Shown: piece by piece, positions 37,218-50,320 of the stretch
How positions within the stretch are numbered: the first letter of the stretch is position 1
Layout of the letters: every line of letters starts with the position of its first letter
Source: Glandiceps talaboti
Lineage: Eukaryota > Hemichordata > Enteropneusta > Spengelidae
NCBI RefSeq assembly: GCF_964340395.1
Contig: NC_135556.1
Span: 14,685,410-14,745,409 of the forward strand
DNA length: 60,000 nt
Direction of reading: 5' to 3'
The notes under the pieces: model-generated
Database searches by the model: none
Seen by the model: the letters and a program-made list of their open reading frames with translations, nothing else
Told to the model about the DNA's origin: nothing
Program-made: the position numbers and the translations under genes

Positions 37218-38976
37218 AAGTGGCACAAGCTGAGTTAATAAACTTTTCACTCTGAAAGTGAAAATACTTAACTAAAACCATGTTCCATTATAATGTTAAT
37301 GTCATTGCATGTCTTCTACAACATTACAATTGTCTTCTGGCATTGTTAGAACAGTCGATTGCATTATCCATAGTTAGAATTTCCTGAATATTTTTTTATA
37401 TGTATCATAAATTATGTCATCGGATCGTTTATGAGTTATATCTTAATACCAGGTTTGAGTTCAGTCAATTGCAAGTGGTGGTTAGGTATGCTTCAGTAGG
37501 TGTAGTAATGTGAGTACCTTTTAAATATATAGTAAAAACTACACCTAAACATGTATAAACTCAGCTTGTACCCCTTCCAAGTTCCAGAATACTAAATATG
37601 TACCTTTGTTTTGTCAATTCAATACAATTTAGTTCAATTTACAAATATAAATATAACATAGCACTGGGATGACATCTGTAGAGCTTGGACAACACATGCA
37701 AAAAAAATCCACTTTTTTCTATCGTGTTCTTCAAATTTTCCAATCTTCACTAATTCAGAAACAAAATTGATCTTAGTCAAGTTCTCTCTACTTCAGAAAA
37801 ATCAGGAAATCAGTATTCACCTCTTGAGACAAAACTGTTTAAAGTAAATAAATAGTAAAACAAAAGACTGATGTGTCTGGAGAAACCATAATATAATTGT
37901 GGCTTGTTAAATGAAAGAGTTAGGTAAATACTTCAAAACTTTGGCACTATTTATTTTAGTGATTAACTATCAATGGACGACATTTCACTGCAAACTAACT
38001 AAAGTAATCTACTTTTTGTACAATTATGTTATAATAATCCTATACCAGATAAAAGAAATTAGACTATTTAAATTATTTGTACGAATAATTTTACTTGAAT
38101 TCTGTTCCCAAAGGTATCTTTTTTTCCTTGCTCTGGACTTGTATGTACACAGGTTGTTCAATAACATGTAAAAGTATAGACCACAAATCAATAACTGAAC
38201 ATTTGTTTTCCCGTGACTATTTCTATTGTACAGAGGTCAAATTGAGTGATCGTCACATGATTGTTTACTCTTCAAGCTGCCTCAAACTTTCCAATTCGAC
38301 ATAATATAACATCAACACACATTTTTTGACAGCATTATTGATTATCTAATTAACTGTTCAAGCTGTGGCAAACTTTCTAAAACAACACATACTTTTGACA
38401 GCGAGATGACGTTCAGTTATTTACTTTCCAAAGTGGAGAGGCTCAATTTTCAATTTTTGAAAATTTTATGGTAATGGTTAAAAGGGGAACAAGCTGTGTT
38501 TATGCATATTTGGGCATAGTTTATCCATATTTGGGCATAGTTTACCCGTATTTGGGCATAGTTTACCCGTATTTGGGCATAGTTATGCATATTTGGTGTA
38601 GATATGCATATTTGGATGTAGTTTATGCATATTTGGGCATAGTTTATGCATATTTGGGTGTAGTTTATTCATATTTGGGCATAGATTTCACTTTATTCTA
38701 CTTAATGCAGCACACTTAACCACCACTTGCAATTGACTGAACTCAACCCAGGTATCAAGATATAACTCATAAACGATCCAATGGTGTAATTTATCATATG
38801 TATCAAAAAATGTTTAAAAAATGTCGACTTTGCAATCAACTTTTCTAACAATGTCAGAAGACAGTCATAATGTATAGAAGACATGCATTGACATAAACAC
38901 TAAACTAGGATATAGTTTTATGTATAAAGTATTTTCACTTCAGTAAACAGCTTATAAACTCAGCTTGTGCCACTTT
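37218..38976. mobile_element. Large inverted-repeat element, about 1.76 kb
   Basis: The left arm (about 37,218-37,500) matches the reverse complement of the right arm (about 38,710-38,976). Both carry tggcacaagctgagtt at the outer end, gtcttcta...tgttagaa in the middle and cgatcgttt-like atcg-tttatgagttatat followed by gttcagtcaattgcaagtgg. Arms show small insertions. The interior of about 1.2 kb has no transposase-like frame and carries a 21-bp minisatellite. Probably a non-autonomous DNA transposon. Confidence 0.82.
38498..38687. repeat. 21-bp minisatellite inside the large inverted-repeat element
   Basis: Roughly eight or nine copies of a unit like tttatgcatatttgggcata with g, with ccgta/ccata variants. 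The period of seven codons creates a YLGIVY-type artefactual frame. Confidence 0.92.
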
Positions 38977-39271
38977 AACAACGTTTAGTTTCCAATATGT
39001 GGCTTAAATTTCAAAAATCATAAGTTCTTTGACAGCTTCAATTGTTCACCTTCCAAGGCATAGCTACATGTACAAACAGGCATTAACCATATATACTAGA
39101 TTGTATTACTATTTACTATATTACATGTAAACTGAGCTTCCTCATAAAAAAGGGCTATTATTCACTTTTCAGCATCAATGATGGCAGAAAACAGATTAAC
39201 TTTTCCATCTTTGCAAAGTTGATCTTAACAAATAATTTATCGATAAAAATGATTTCTATCAAGCCTAAAGA

Positions 39272-39339
39272 CCAGTCATGTGGTGATTTTTGGCCCTCAT
39301 CACCTTTCAAGTAAGGGAGTGATGAGAGTCACATGACTG
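39272..39339. repeat. Short palindrome
   Basis: ccagtcatgtg pairs with cacatgactgg, with inner ccctcatcac and gtgatgag also paired. Confidence 0.7.
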
Positions 39340-39450
39340 GATTCAGGAAGAACTTTAAAATATACTTGTTCGCGAAAGTTTTCAATATTTAACTGTACAG
39401 CACCTCTGAACTCTACTTCATATTGGATACAGGCACTCTATAAATTTTTT

Positions 39451-39456
39451 GATTGC

Positions 39457-39488
<32 letters not shown>

Positions 39489-39489
39489 C
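39451..39489. repeat. (TTGA)n microsatellite
   Basis: About eight copies of ttga/gatt. Confidence 0.92.
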
Positions 39490-39756
39490 TGGATTCTGGG
39501 GTAATTTCTATTATTATGGCTTTTAAACATGTTAAAATATAATTACTTGTACTTTTTTATCTATAATCAAGATTAGTATTATTATACCATGCACAAACCA
39601 TAAATATGGAATTTATACCCCGGTTGTTCTACACTGCGACAAAAGATGTATACATCACTGGTTCTGCTGTGTTCGAAATGAATTAAAACGTCCAAAATTG
39701 CCATTACTTTCTCCGATTGTCTTTGATAATACTGGCGCTGATATAATTATGTTATA

Positions 39757-39880
39757 CTCCAATATTTTTCCTCATTCATCCGGAAAATACTCGTGACCTA
39801 AGGGTCGAGTGACTGTAGTAAGAAGGAACCCTTAGGTCATTCATATTTTCCTTGGCTGAACAAAGAAAAATATTGGGGAA
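39757..39880. mobile_element. Hairpin element, about 120 bp
   Basis: The left arm ccaatatttttcctcattc...gaaaatactcgtgacctaag plus ggt pairs with the right arm acccttaggtcattcatatt plus ttc...gaaaaatattggg. The loop is about 20 bp. Confidence 0.8.
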
Positions 39881-40995
39881 TAATATCTAACTATTACAAT
39901 ATATTTATACCTATTCAGAATTTTGAGTTCTCCAGCCATCATTTTACATGTAATAGTAGACCAGAACACAGCACATGCTTCATGAGTTTCACGATGCATC
40001 ACAAAAAATTTCAATGAAAATATGTCAAAAAATTTTACTCGTTTCAAAAATTGAAAAATATAAAAGCAAAAGCAACCGCGGATAGTCCACTGAGGGCAAG
40101 CCTCACTAGACTACCACTGAATAGCACATGCATAGAAAAATTTCATCATTTATTACTAAACTTGTAAATGCTTTAAATAAACATGCAATGAAACGAACTA
40201 AGTAAGATGTAAAATTTAATTCGCCATTGTTGCACACCAATAGGGTGTTTTCATGGACCATTGTACCCTTGATAGAAACCTAGTAAACCTAAAGATTTGA
40301 AAAGAATGGACTGTGAAGAGATGGGTATAATCCTGACTAATAGGATCATAGCTAACAATAGGCAGCATATGTTAAATCTTAAATGGAATAAAGGGAATAA
40401 CAAAAGGTTTGACAACCTTTACAGGTTGGCAAAACGAAGGATTTGTGCTATATTGTATATTTCGACCCATTCACATTCCAGAGTGACGGATAATAACATT
40501 TCGTTATTGGAATTATTTTAGTCAACACAGGTGTACAGACGACAATAACTTTTTCATAAGGTGTATTTCATCTTAAATGAAACAATAACAAAATTGCTGT
40601 CCTTGTAATTTTTACAGTAGTTTTTACAGATACAGAAATAGTTACACGTTCAATTTACAAACACACAATGAAATCATAAATTATTTCGTTTCAGACTGGT
40701 AGATTCCACTGTGGTATTTACGACAGAATTATAACAACGGAATGTGTCTGAAATCTGGATTTAAAGTATAATTGGTTGTTTTATGGACAACCTAAATACT
40801 GCGTTACTTGATGACTGTTTTGGTAAACATGGTATTTTAAACAGAAAAGGTTGGTTTATGGTGATGACAAAGGGTGTAACATTGGTTATAAATGACTCAT
40901 CTATTGTCATGAAAATATTCCAGCTATGATTGGTACATGGTCTACCCTGTAAAGTTTTGAATGCTGTGCAAGTGTACTGTAACAAGTGTACAACA

Positions 40996-41110
40996 AGTCT
41001 AGAGGCTATCCGTGGCTTCGAATCTCAACATCTCCCAAAAAATTCTCTTCTTCTCTGCATTCTCTTCACTCTTTGAGAAGAGATTAGAAGCCTCAGATAG
41101 CCTCTACACT
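40996..41110. mobile_element. Short hairpin element, about 110 bp
   Basis: gtctagaggctatccgtggc followed by ttcgaatctc is inverted relative to gagattagaagcctcagata plus gcctctacac. A partial relative (gcggatagtc...aggcaagcctcactaga) may lie at about 40,075-40,120. Confidence 0.65.
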
Positions 41111-41279
41111 AAAATACAACTGGATGACATCAATCCATACCCTACCAAGACATAAAACTTGTACACTTTCACAGCATTGTATAATGTCCCATAGTCTGAA
41201 TCTATGCAATAAAGATGGACTTTAAATAACATTGAACCTTCCTCCTGTTATTCGGCAATGCCTGTTGGATGGTATGCTA

Positions 41280-41347
41280 TATAAATATAAATATAAATAT
41301 AAATATAAATATCAATATCAATATCAATATCAATATCAATATCAATA
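41280..41347. repeat. (ATAAAT)n-(ATCAAT)n compound microsatellite
   Basis: About five copies of ataaat followed by six of atcaat. Confidence 0.95.
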
Positions 41348-44300
41348 AACTTGCCCTCGATCTAAATCATCATTTTCACTTGTGTTACATTTGTCGTTAT
41401 TAGCTATAACTTGTTCCATTCTATTCAAGATCTCAGCATGCCCCTATGTACTGTACAATTTTGTACTGGTGCCACCATTTCATAGAAAGTTTATAAATGT
41501 TCATTAGTGTTTTTTTCCAACCTACAGGTATGTGCATCTAATTTCTGTGATGGCAAGACTCTGATTTGCATACATCTACTATTTCTTCAGATTTGTGATA
41601 GTAGTAAGTCGATAAGTTTAATACCTAGCTGCAAAACTTGTTGGATATTACTATTTTGCTACTTGGTAGCTCACATAATAAATTGTATATTTTATTTTTA
41701 TTTTTATTTTATTTATTAGGAATACCTATGGGAACTAGATCCTTTTAGGCTCCAAAACAAAGTTGTAACAATATCAAAGAAATTTACTATAAAAGGCAAA
41801 TTATGGGATATAGTGTTACTTTATCACTAGACTGATAACAAAGCAAAGTGACAAATAAAACATATTTGTACTCAAAATATGACAAGAAACTTATACATTT
41901 TTATAAATTAAGATAAGTGTGTTTGTTTATTTATCAGTTAGGACCAGTCCTTACTTTCAACAAAATGATAATGCTGCCATTGATTTCATGTTTCTATATA
42001 AGGCTGTAACAATTAAAACACTGGCAGATTTGTGTTCTGCAAACCTGAAGTCAAGTCGTGTCAGGATTTTAAATGTCATCTCCCAGTCAAAATCCCCACA
42101 TGACATGGCTTGACTGTGACTCTAGGCTATGTGTTCTGTCATATAGTGTAACTAAGACCACCTGTTGATTTGCTTGCTATTTCCAAAATTCCTGTAGCTA
42201 ATCTTAAACTACCTTTGTGAAAGTTAGGAAACAGAGAGTTATCTTACATTGAAATTAAAATGCAATTTCCCTGTCATTTGGTAACTCAATTTTTTGTTGT
42301 TGTATATCTGTTACTGTTTATAAGAAAACATCGATTGAATCAAACCCAGCTTGCCACAAAAGCATGAAAACCACAAACGTAAATTATAGATTACACCTTT
42401 CACATTTTTTGTCATCATGTGTTTGCCTAGAAATAACAATCGTAGAGAGTTGTCATGGTGATGCACTGTACTATGTGGCATCATGACCTGGTCTACCTTC
42501 TACCTGGCAACTACATTATTTATGTACCGCCTTTTACCAGGTCAAGTAGATAGCGATTGGATGATTTATGAAAAAGTAGAACTCCTGGAATGTAGAGGTC
42601 TTGTGGATCAGGCTGTAACCTTTTGTGACATTCTATTGTGGATGTACCTATGACCTCCGTGACACTTTGGTATGCGTTTTATTTTTTACGAAGTCTGAAT
42701 GCAGGAGTTAGTATTCGTGTAATGGTACTTGCATTTATTGAGAGATCAACAAAGGACAGAGATGAAAGAACTAAAAGTTGTTGTAAGCATTGAAGTCGAC
42801 AGAAACGGAATACTGAAAGTAGTTCTTTTCCTACTTCTTACTTGTTTTGTCTTGTACAGTATTTGGTTCTTTACTCTTCAATTTCATTGGCCTTACTTTT
42901 CATTTCAAAAAGTCTACTTCCATTCAATTAAAGTGGCCAACTGTAACTGATACCCAATTCTCAGCTAGTTAATGATAGGTGTACAAAACACATATAATAC
43001 CTATTAAAACTTCTTAGGAACAAATTAGCATGAATGCATAGTGATAGACTGTAGAGGTTCCTAAGTCAGCCCATGGATATAGACTGCCAACTAAGAATGT
43101 GGCAATTTTTGGAATATTTTGGTAACTAAATAATTTTGTCATAATTATGTCGTTTCTCATCATATCTGAATATATGGTGAAACCCTACCAGTTCTTAAAC
43201 ATAAATCAACATGCAGTACACCCTTAACTTACTGATGCTGACAAGATGTCAGCAAAAATTTGCTTCAAAGAAATTTTTCGACTGGGTAGAAATTTCAATA
43301 CTAAATAATTCATTTAGTAGTTTGAAAAATTATAAAGAATGTCTGATAACAAAATAACTGAAAACACCAAAACCTATAAAGTTACAGACTGAGAGGATAT
43401 GCACCTTGAGATCAAATTCTTTAATTCCTGACAAACTTTGAAAGCTTGCATGTTCATGTTCCTTTTGACTTGACAAAAGAAATTTGGAGGGCTGCCATTT
43501 TGTTTTCAAGGAAATTGTCAATCTTATATTTTCCACGTAGAGTTTTATCTAAAACACTGTCTTGGAGGCCATATTGGATTCTAAATTGGCTCAAATTTTA
43601 TAACACTTTGACCTTTATTTTAACAGATTATATGGTGACTGCAATTTTTTCTTAAGTTTGAACTGAGAATGGGTTTGAATTTCCTTGCACAAAGTAACAG
43701 AAAAAGTTTAAACAGTTAATTTCTTGAGTGGCACTCTATGTTAATCAAGTGACATTCTGAGTCAATGCATTCTACAAAGGGTTGGTTTACATTATTTACA
43801 TACTAATGGAAAAAGGAAGGGTGGAATGGAGTACTTAAATCAAGACTTCTGAACTGAAATTCAGTCGAAGGAATCTATTTTTTCTTAAAACTTTAATTCA
43901 TATTGCATAAGTCTCATTTTTTTTCTTGAAAATTCATTCCTGTTTTTATATATGTAGTAGCAGATATTACATACAATACTGCCCTCGGGGGAAACAGTCT
44001 GAGTAGGGATAACCCTCAGTCACCCCTCAGTCCCCAGTGTCTGATTCTTTCAAAAAAGCATTGAAATGTACAACTACAATACAGTTCTTTACTCGGTGCA
44101 CTTTGACCACATAACAAACGGAGAATAACATAATAAAAGGAAGAAAGATTTTATAAACACAATGATGACATCATCACAAATGAATCACTTGACTGACCGA
44201 GATGATAATATTAAGTAAACAGAGAATTATGAGACATACTATACAATTCACCTTTTTTATTGCACTCCTACATGAAAACAAAAGATGGCCAAGTTTGTGC

Positions 44301-45036
44301 AGAATTCTGTCTACAACCCCGGTGGAAAGATGTCACCCTATACCACCTCTTTCAACAGATACGGCTTTTAAACAACTTTAATGTAAACAGGCTTTCAATG
44401 TTTGACAAAATGCAGTCAAACAGTCTAACGAATGAGGTATAACCTGCCTTCAGGGCTTCAAGACGCTTGCTAGCTAAGATGAAAAGAAAAGTTCCACTTG
44501 TTTAACATTATGGTATTTGGGCCTTTGGCTATACCTACCTATCTATGAACAAAGACAAGTTACACTAGGACATATCAAATGTAGCGAAACGGTTGCAAGC
44601 TTACACTTTTTTGTAGAGAAACTAGAAAGTGGGTCAAAAAAAGTTAGTCTTTAGAGCAAAATGAGGACATTTTAGTATCTTGGGGCCTAATCAATGTAAT
44701 GAGATAACAACATGGGTTTCTACTTTATTCTCACCAAACCTGAAAGCATAGTATTCAATATAGATATTATCATCCATACATCTACAGTTGAAATGGTTCA
44801 TCAAAGGTACAAAACTGGACAAAATGCAACCTATAGACAAATAATCTTCTTCCTAAGGACTGTTGGCCAAAATAAATCTATTTGGCATAACATAAATGTA
44901 TCATATGGATAATGATAACATTTCTACAATAAACTTGACAGTTTAATTTTTCCTATCTGTACAATTTTTTATACAGTATTAGGCCCCCCCAAAAAATTGT
45001 TTCTGTCTAAAGTGGTGCGATGACACGTTGGTTTTT

Positions 45037-45058
45037 TATTATTATTATTATTATTATT
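45037..45058. repeat. (ATT)n microsatellite
   Basis: Seven copies of tta/att. Confidence 0.9.
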
Positions 45059-46049
45059 CTCAACAAACCTGTTATGCAATCTACTATTTATGGCACTTAC
45101 TTTTTTTTTTTTAGTATTTTAGAGCAAGTGTGTATGTGGGGCAGTTCTCATTTGCTTGTTCACGATTGGCTCTGAAGTTATCTTCACTGAAGTAGGGAGG
45201 TTTATTTTGGTGTTTCCCCCAGAACTGCAGACTGCATGGGCTGGACAAACATGTAAAAAAGATACCGACGTGAAGGTATTTAAGTGATGCACACGCTGAC
45301 CAGAAACAATTCTCTTTCTTTCTTTTTTTGGCCTTACAACAGCTTTTTAAAATTTGAGATACAGTGTATGATTCTGCGTCCATACTGTGTGTTCTTAGTT
45401 AATAAACACAAGCATCACAGATCAAGGCATAGATTCAGCCAGTTGAGAAGATACAGCAGTGTTAGTTTATCTACTAAGCTGATCTATCAGTCCATCTCTT
45501 TTGAATAATACTAATATTATTGTCGACACTTCCCTTCAAAAAAATGTGCTTAGGCGTGAAACTAGTTAGAAATTCGAACTAATATTTTTCAACTCAATTT
45601 GACAATTACTACAAGTATTACACTACTGCTAAAATTTTCCTTAAAATTCTCAATAACACTGAATGAGACTGTACATATTTCTACACCTAGTAACCAACTA
45701 CTGATACAGACTGCTATCAATATACACCATTGATCCTATATCATTCTCTATATCATACATTGCTGGATGTTGGATTACGTACCACAATCTATCAAACAAT
45801 ACGGTGTATTGACACAGACAAGACTCCGACTGTCACAGACAATAACAAGGTACTCACAATAACTATACCGGGATCTACAGTTGGAATCTCTATTCAATCT
45901 TAGATTCCAGTTGTCCTTACAGGTGTGTTTGATTTTTATATTACGTAAACATTTACAGGAAGTCTTTGTGAGAGAGAAGGACTTGAAGAGATCTAAAGTT
46001 AGCATGACTACTTTTATGCAGACAAATTAGTAATAACATATGGATGAAT

Positions 46050-46460
46050 GAATATAAAAATGTAATGAAATATTGAAATGTAATGAAATATAAAATGTAA
46101 TGAAATATAAAATGTAATGAAATATAAAATGTAATGAAATATAAATGTAATGAAATATAAAATGTAACGAAATGGAAAATGCAACGAAAAATAAAAATAT
46201 GAAATAAAAATTTAAGAAATATAAAAATGTAATGAAATATAAATTGTAATGAAAAATAAGTGTAATGAAGTATAAAAATTTAAGAAATAAAAATGTAATT
46301 AAATATAAATGTAATGAACTATAAAATGTAATGAAATATAAAAATGTAATGAAATATAAAAATGACAAATATATAATGAAATAAAAATGTAATGACAAAA
46401 TGTAATGATATATAAAAAAAATAATAGAGTTTAAAAATGTAATGAAATATATAATATAAT
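46050..46460. repeat. AT-rich minisatellite, about 17-bp unit
   Basis: Some twenty irregular copies of aatgtaatgaaatataaa with length variation. On the minus strand it gives a Phe/Tyr/Leu-rich 123-codon artefactual frame. Confidence 0.93.
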
Positions 46461-46802
46461 GAAATCAAAGGGAACAGTACTGATATGAAAGTTTTGAGTG
46501 TTGTCCTTGGTTTTATAGCATATGGATTTACTTTCAGCTTGGTGGCAATCTATAATATTTTATATTTTAAAATGCCGTCAAAACTAGACCATTGAAATAA
46601 AGTATCATGTTTTATCTGGTATGTTATGTCATATATTGATTGTTTTCCACAGTTACCTATTAGGGAAATGTCTGACAGAGCATTTATTGCTTGCTTTAAT
46701 TGTTCTCTTTTGTGTACTTTGTACCATTGCTATATATATAGATGTTCTAACTGGGGACCTTGACTGTGACCTACTTGGTTCAGCCTTTGAACCAAGGACC
46801 TT

Positions 46803-47032
46803 GGCCTAGTTTAGTCCAAATTCCAAAAACCTTCACCTTGCCCAACTGGGCCAAACTTTGAGACTGATCATAAATTGTTACAAAACTTACACTACAAAAT
46901 ACACTGAAGAGAAACCAAGCACTCTTTGCTGGGAAACTGTCACCAACAAAGTCACTGTCCAGAACTAGAACCAAGGCAAGAAATGTAGGGCAACCAAACC
47001 AAACTTTGTCAGATTCTCTGGACTAAACTAGT
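46803..47032. repeat. Possible short inverted-repeat element
   Basis: ctagtttagtcc at 46,805-46,816 and ggactaaactag at 47,019-47,030 form a perfect 12-bp inverted pair about 200 bp apart. Internal arms do not clearly match. Confidence 0.4.
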
Positions 47033-48902
47033 ATTACTAGTATTATCCCATATACCAATACTGAAAATATCAAGTCAATAAATTTGATATCAGTACAAGT
47101 GGCTCTTGGTTAAGGAATTGCATGATGTACAGGGTAAAGGCCATTTTGTGTCATTTTATCATTTTTTACACTTTTACTTAATATTTACTAGTAATAGGGT
47201 AACGGAGATATATATAGCAGTATGTTTAATACTGACGGCAATAAGTATGACATACTATGTAACACCTACCTGAGGTCTCCAGCAGAAATATTACCTGGGT
47301 TCAATCCCTACCAAAATTAACCCCCCCCCATCAAAATGAACATTTTTTTTCAATAATTTATTTCATTTCAAAATTTTGTCCCGGAAAATAAAAACTAGAA
47401 GTCTGAACATAAGTTGAAAAAATCATCATAAATTACCAAAGCTGTTATTCAATTATATTTATTTTCATACCAGTCCTGAGTCAGTTAAGGTGGAAACCGT
47501 TGACATTGATATGATTTGTCCAAGTATGACAACTTTCCTGGTTTTAAGTGCATTGAGTATTTAAGAGTTCAAAGTCAGTTGCAATATAACCTGTGTATGT
47601 CTGTTGTCATATTAACAGTCATCACATGCAGGCTTCCTTGACAGTGTATACTGTATGCTTATACTGTATGTATACACAGTAGATAGCAAAAGACAGCCAA
47701 ATTGAATGGTACACATCTTTTGAAAATTAACCGTATTAACTTTAATGCATGAAAAAAAAATCAATGAAAACCATTTAATTGGAATAAATTCCACTTCAAC
47801 AATTTCCTTTGAAATTTGTTTAACGTGCATCCCTAACATTATTGATTGCTTTACAATTCTATTTCTGTTTTTCTCTATTGTTTCTCAGTTACAGCTATCT
47901 AGGTCTCTGTCACTCTACTAAGTACAAAACATTTAGACTCAGATACTCTACTTAGTCTAGTAGAATTATCTGTAAAATCCTGATATTTTCCTATGTACAA
48001 CCTAATTGAAAAGATATGTTAACTACATATTTTCATATAGTATATCCCTGACAATGCTGAAATGTTTTGGGGATTTGGGATTCACTTGCAAGTAGACATG
48101 TTACTAACTATGAACCCAGAAACCATGAACACCCATTCTTACATATATTTTCAAATTTTTCTTTCCTCTATATTAAAGCTTATGATATAAATAAAAAAAA
48201 TTCAAATTCATTGAATATTCCTTGTAAGATAGTAACTTTTGATATATGTCTACCATTCATTCCAGTTTTAACTTTTAATATTCTGCATCAGTGAAGCCAT
48301 AGACTGAAACACAAAAACATTTGGTCAACAATTTGACATTTTTAATACTTAGTACCTTGTAAATTTGTTTTACAACTGACAGAATATTGCACTTGTACTA
48401 TAATCACATATTCAATTTCAACTAAATTTTAGACAAAGTATTTATAAAGTTGACATTTGACTTAACAGATATGATTCATTCATTATTAAAAATGCCCATC
48501 CTCCACAGATGTATACCAAGTTTTATCTTGTACTTTGTGACACTGTCGACCTGATCTATATAACTCTACAAATACTATCAATATGTTGCTAGGTACTGTA
48601 GTAAACTTGAGTTTCTAAGCCTGGGCTGAAACTTAATCCACAACAATTGGAATCACTGTTGTTATGTATTAAGTTTTTGATAACAATCTGACCAAGACAT
48701 ACAAGACTTTACTATGTACATGTACACTTTATTCAGTGACAACAATTTTCTTAAATCCTAGTGTATCAAAGTAATCTTTTATAAGAAGTCCTTGTGTTAA
48801 TATCACCTAGTCCTGGCGTATCTTTGCTTTTTTTTTCAGGGAGTGTTATTTTAAACAAGAGTGTATGTGGCAGAAAATGTAGCAAAATTTCAAACTACAT
48901 TA

Positions 48903-49202
48903 AATGAATGGATGGATGGATGGATGGATGGATGGATGGGTGGGTGGACTGATGGATGGATGGATGGATGGATGGATGGATGGATGAATGAATGAATTTT
49001 TAACATGAGCATGTGGTGGAAACTGCAGCAAATTTCAAACTACATTGAATGAATGAATGAATGAATGAATGAATGAATGAATGAATGAATGAATCAATGA
49101 ATGAATCAATGAATGAATCAATGAATGAATGAATGAATCAATGAATGAATCAATGAATGAATCAATGAATGAATGAATGAATGAATGAATCAATGAATGA
49201 AT
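48903..49202. repeat. (GGAT)n and (AATG)n/(AATC) compound arrays
   Basis: Two tetranucleotide blocks (atgg, then aatg with periodic aatc) separated by a 50-bp spacer. Phrases gcagaaaatgtagcaaaattt and ctgcagcaaatttcaaacta flank them, so the whole array start is itself duplicated. Confidence 0.95.
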
Positions 49203-49804
49203 AGAAGGCTTTTGCTCTATATATAAAGTTGAAAAGTCAGTTGCTGCTTGTTCTCACCTGTTAGTGATTTCCTAAAACTATGGTAGTAACATTGTGACAT
49301 ATAAGTATTAATAGTATACATCTATATAACTTCTGTAATACTTAGGTATAATCCTCACATACTGATCCAATATGTTAAATTTACAAATTTGACCTCCTAT
49401 TGAGCTGTGGGTAAGATTTGAAATCTTAAGCCACATACTGTAACATGAACATTGTTATTATCATCATATTTAGATTTAGTCAAGTAAAATGTCTGGTTGC
49501 AATAAATCTACATTACAGGTGGCCAGTAGAGTAGCTAACACTACAGTAACAGCTACTTGCCAATTTTAAGCCACTGTCAATTATTATACTCAGTAAGTCT
49601 GACAGATTGCTGTTTCATTATCAAAGCTCTACAACCTTACTAGAGCCCTGATCTTGACTTAATCTCTCAAAGTATATATAGTATATACAACAATCTATCA
49701 CTTTATCATTGAGTTGTTAAAATTAAACATACAAGTATACATGTTTCACCACTGGACTGTACTTCAAATACATATTACCATATACCATACACATGTAGGG
49801 GTCT

Positions 49805-50320
49805 ATGATATTACATTACTCACCAGTTACCAAAACACAACGACTAGAAATAGTTACATTATCAGTCAATAATGACTGTGCCTATAACTCACCAATTACC
49901 AAAACACACAGACTGAAAATAGCTCTGTTATCAGTTAGTAATGACTGTGCCTATAACCATAAACCCTCCACCAACCAATTGGTTTGACGGTCTATGCTAT
50001 AACTCACCAGTTACAAAAACACACACTGAAAATATCTCTATTATCTTTTAGTAATGACTGTGCCGTATAACTCACCAGTTACCAAAACACACAGACTGAA
50101 AATAGCTCTGTTATCAGTTGGTAATGACTGTGCCTATAACCATAAACCCTCCACCAACCAATTGGTTTGACGGTCTATGCTATAACTCACCAGTTACCAA
50201 AACACATACAGATAATAACATTATCAGTTAGTAATGACTGTGCCTATAACTCACCAGTTACCAAAACACACAGACTAATAATAGATCCCTTATCAGTTAG
50301 TAATGACTGTGTCAATGTAA
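49805..50320. repeat. Compound minisatellite with an embedded palindrome
   Basis: Units contain actcaccagttaccaaaaca, then cac, and atcagtta[gt]taatgactgtgcc. In two places (49,962-49,996 and 50,144-50,180) units carry an additional aaccctccaccaaccaattg, then gtttgacggtctatg block, giving a higher-order repeat of about 180 bp. Confidence 0.9.

Noticed and set aside
38468-38719. YLGIVYPYLGIVY repeat frame
   Set aside because: Translation of the 21-bp minisatellite inside the inverted-repeat element.
42480-42680. Possible hairpin with cctggtctacc and ccaggtcaag words
   Set aside because: Arms are too short and imperfect to support an element.
46027-46398. 123-codon minus-strand Phe/Tyr/Leu-rich frame resembling a membrane protein
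   Set aside because: It coincides exactly with the AT-rich aatgtaatgaaatata minisatellite.
47270-47330. B-box-like gggttcaatccctacc suggesting a tRNA or tRNA-derived SINE
   Set aside because: No matching A box or cloverleaf upstream. The words fit the MITE-like gggttcc family better.
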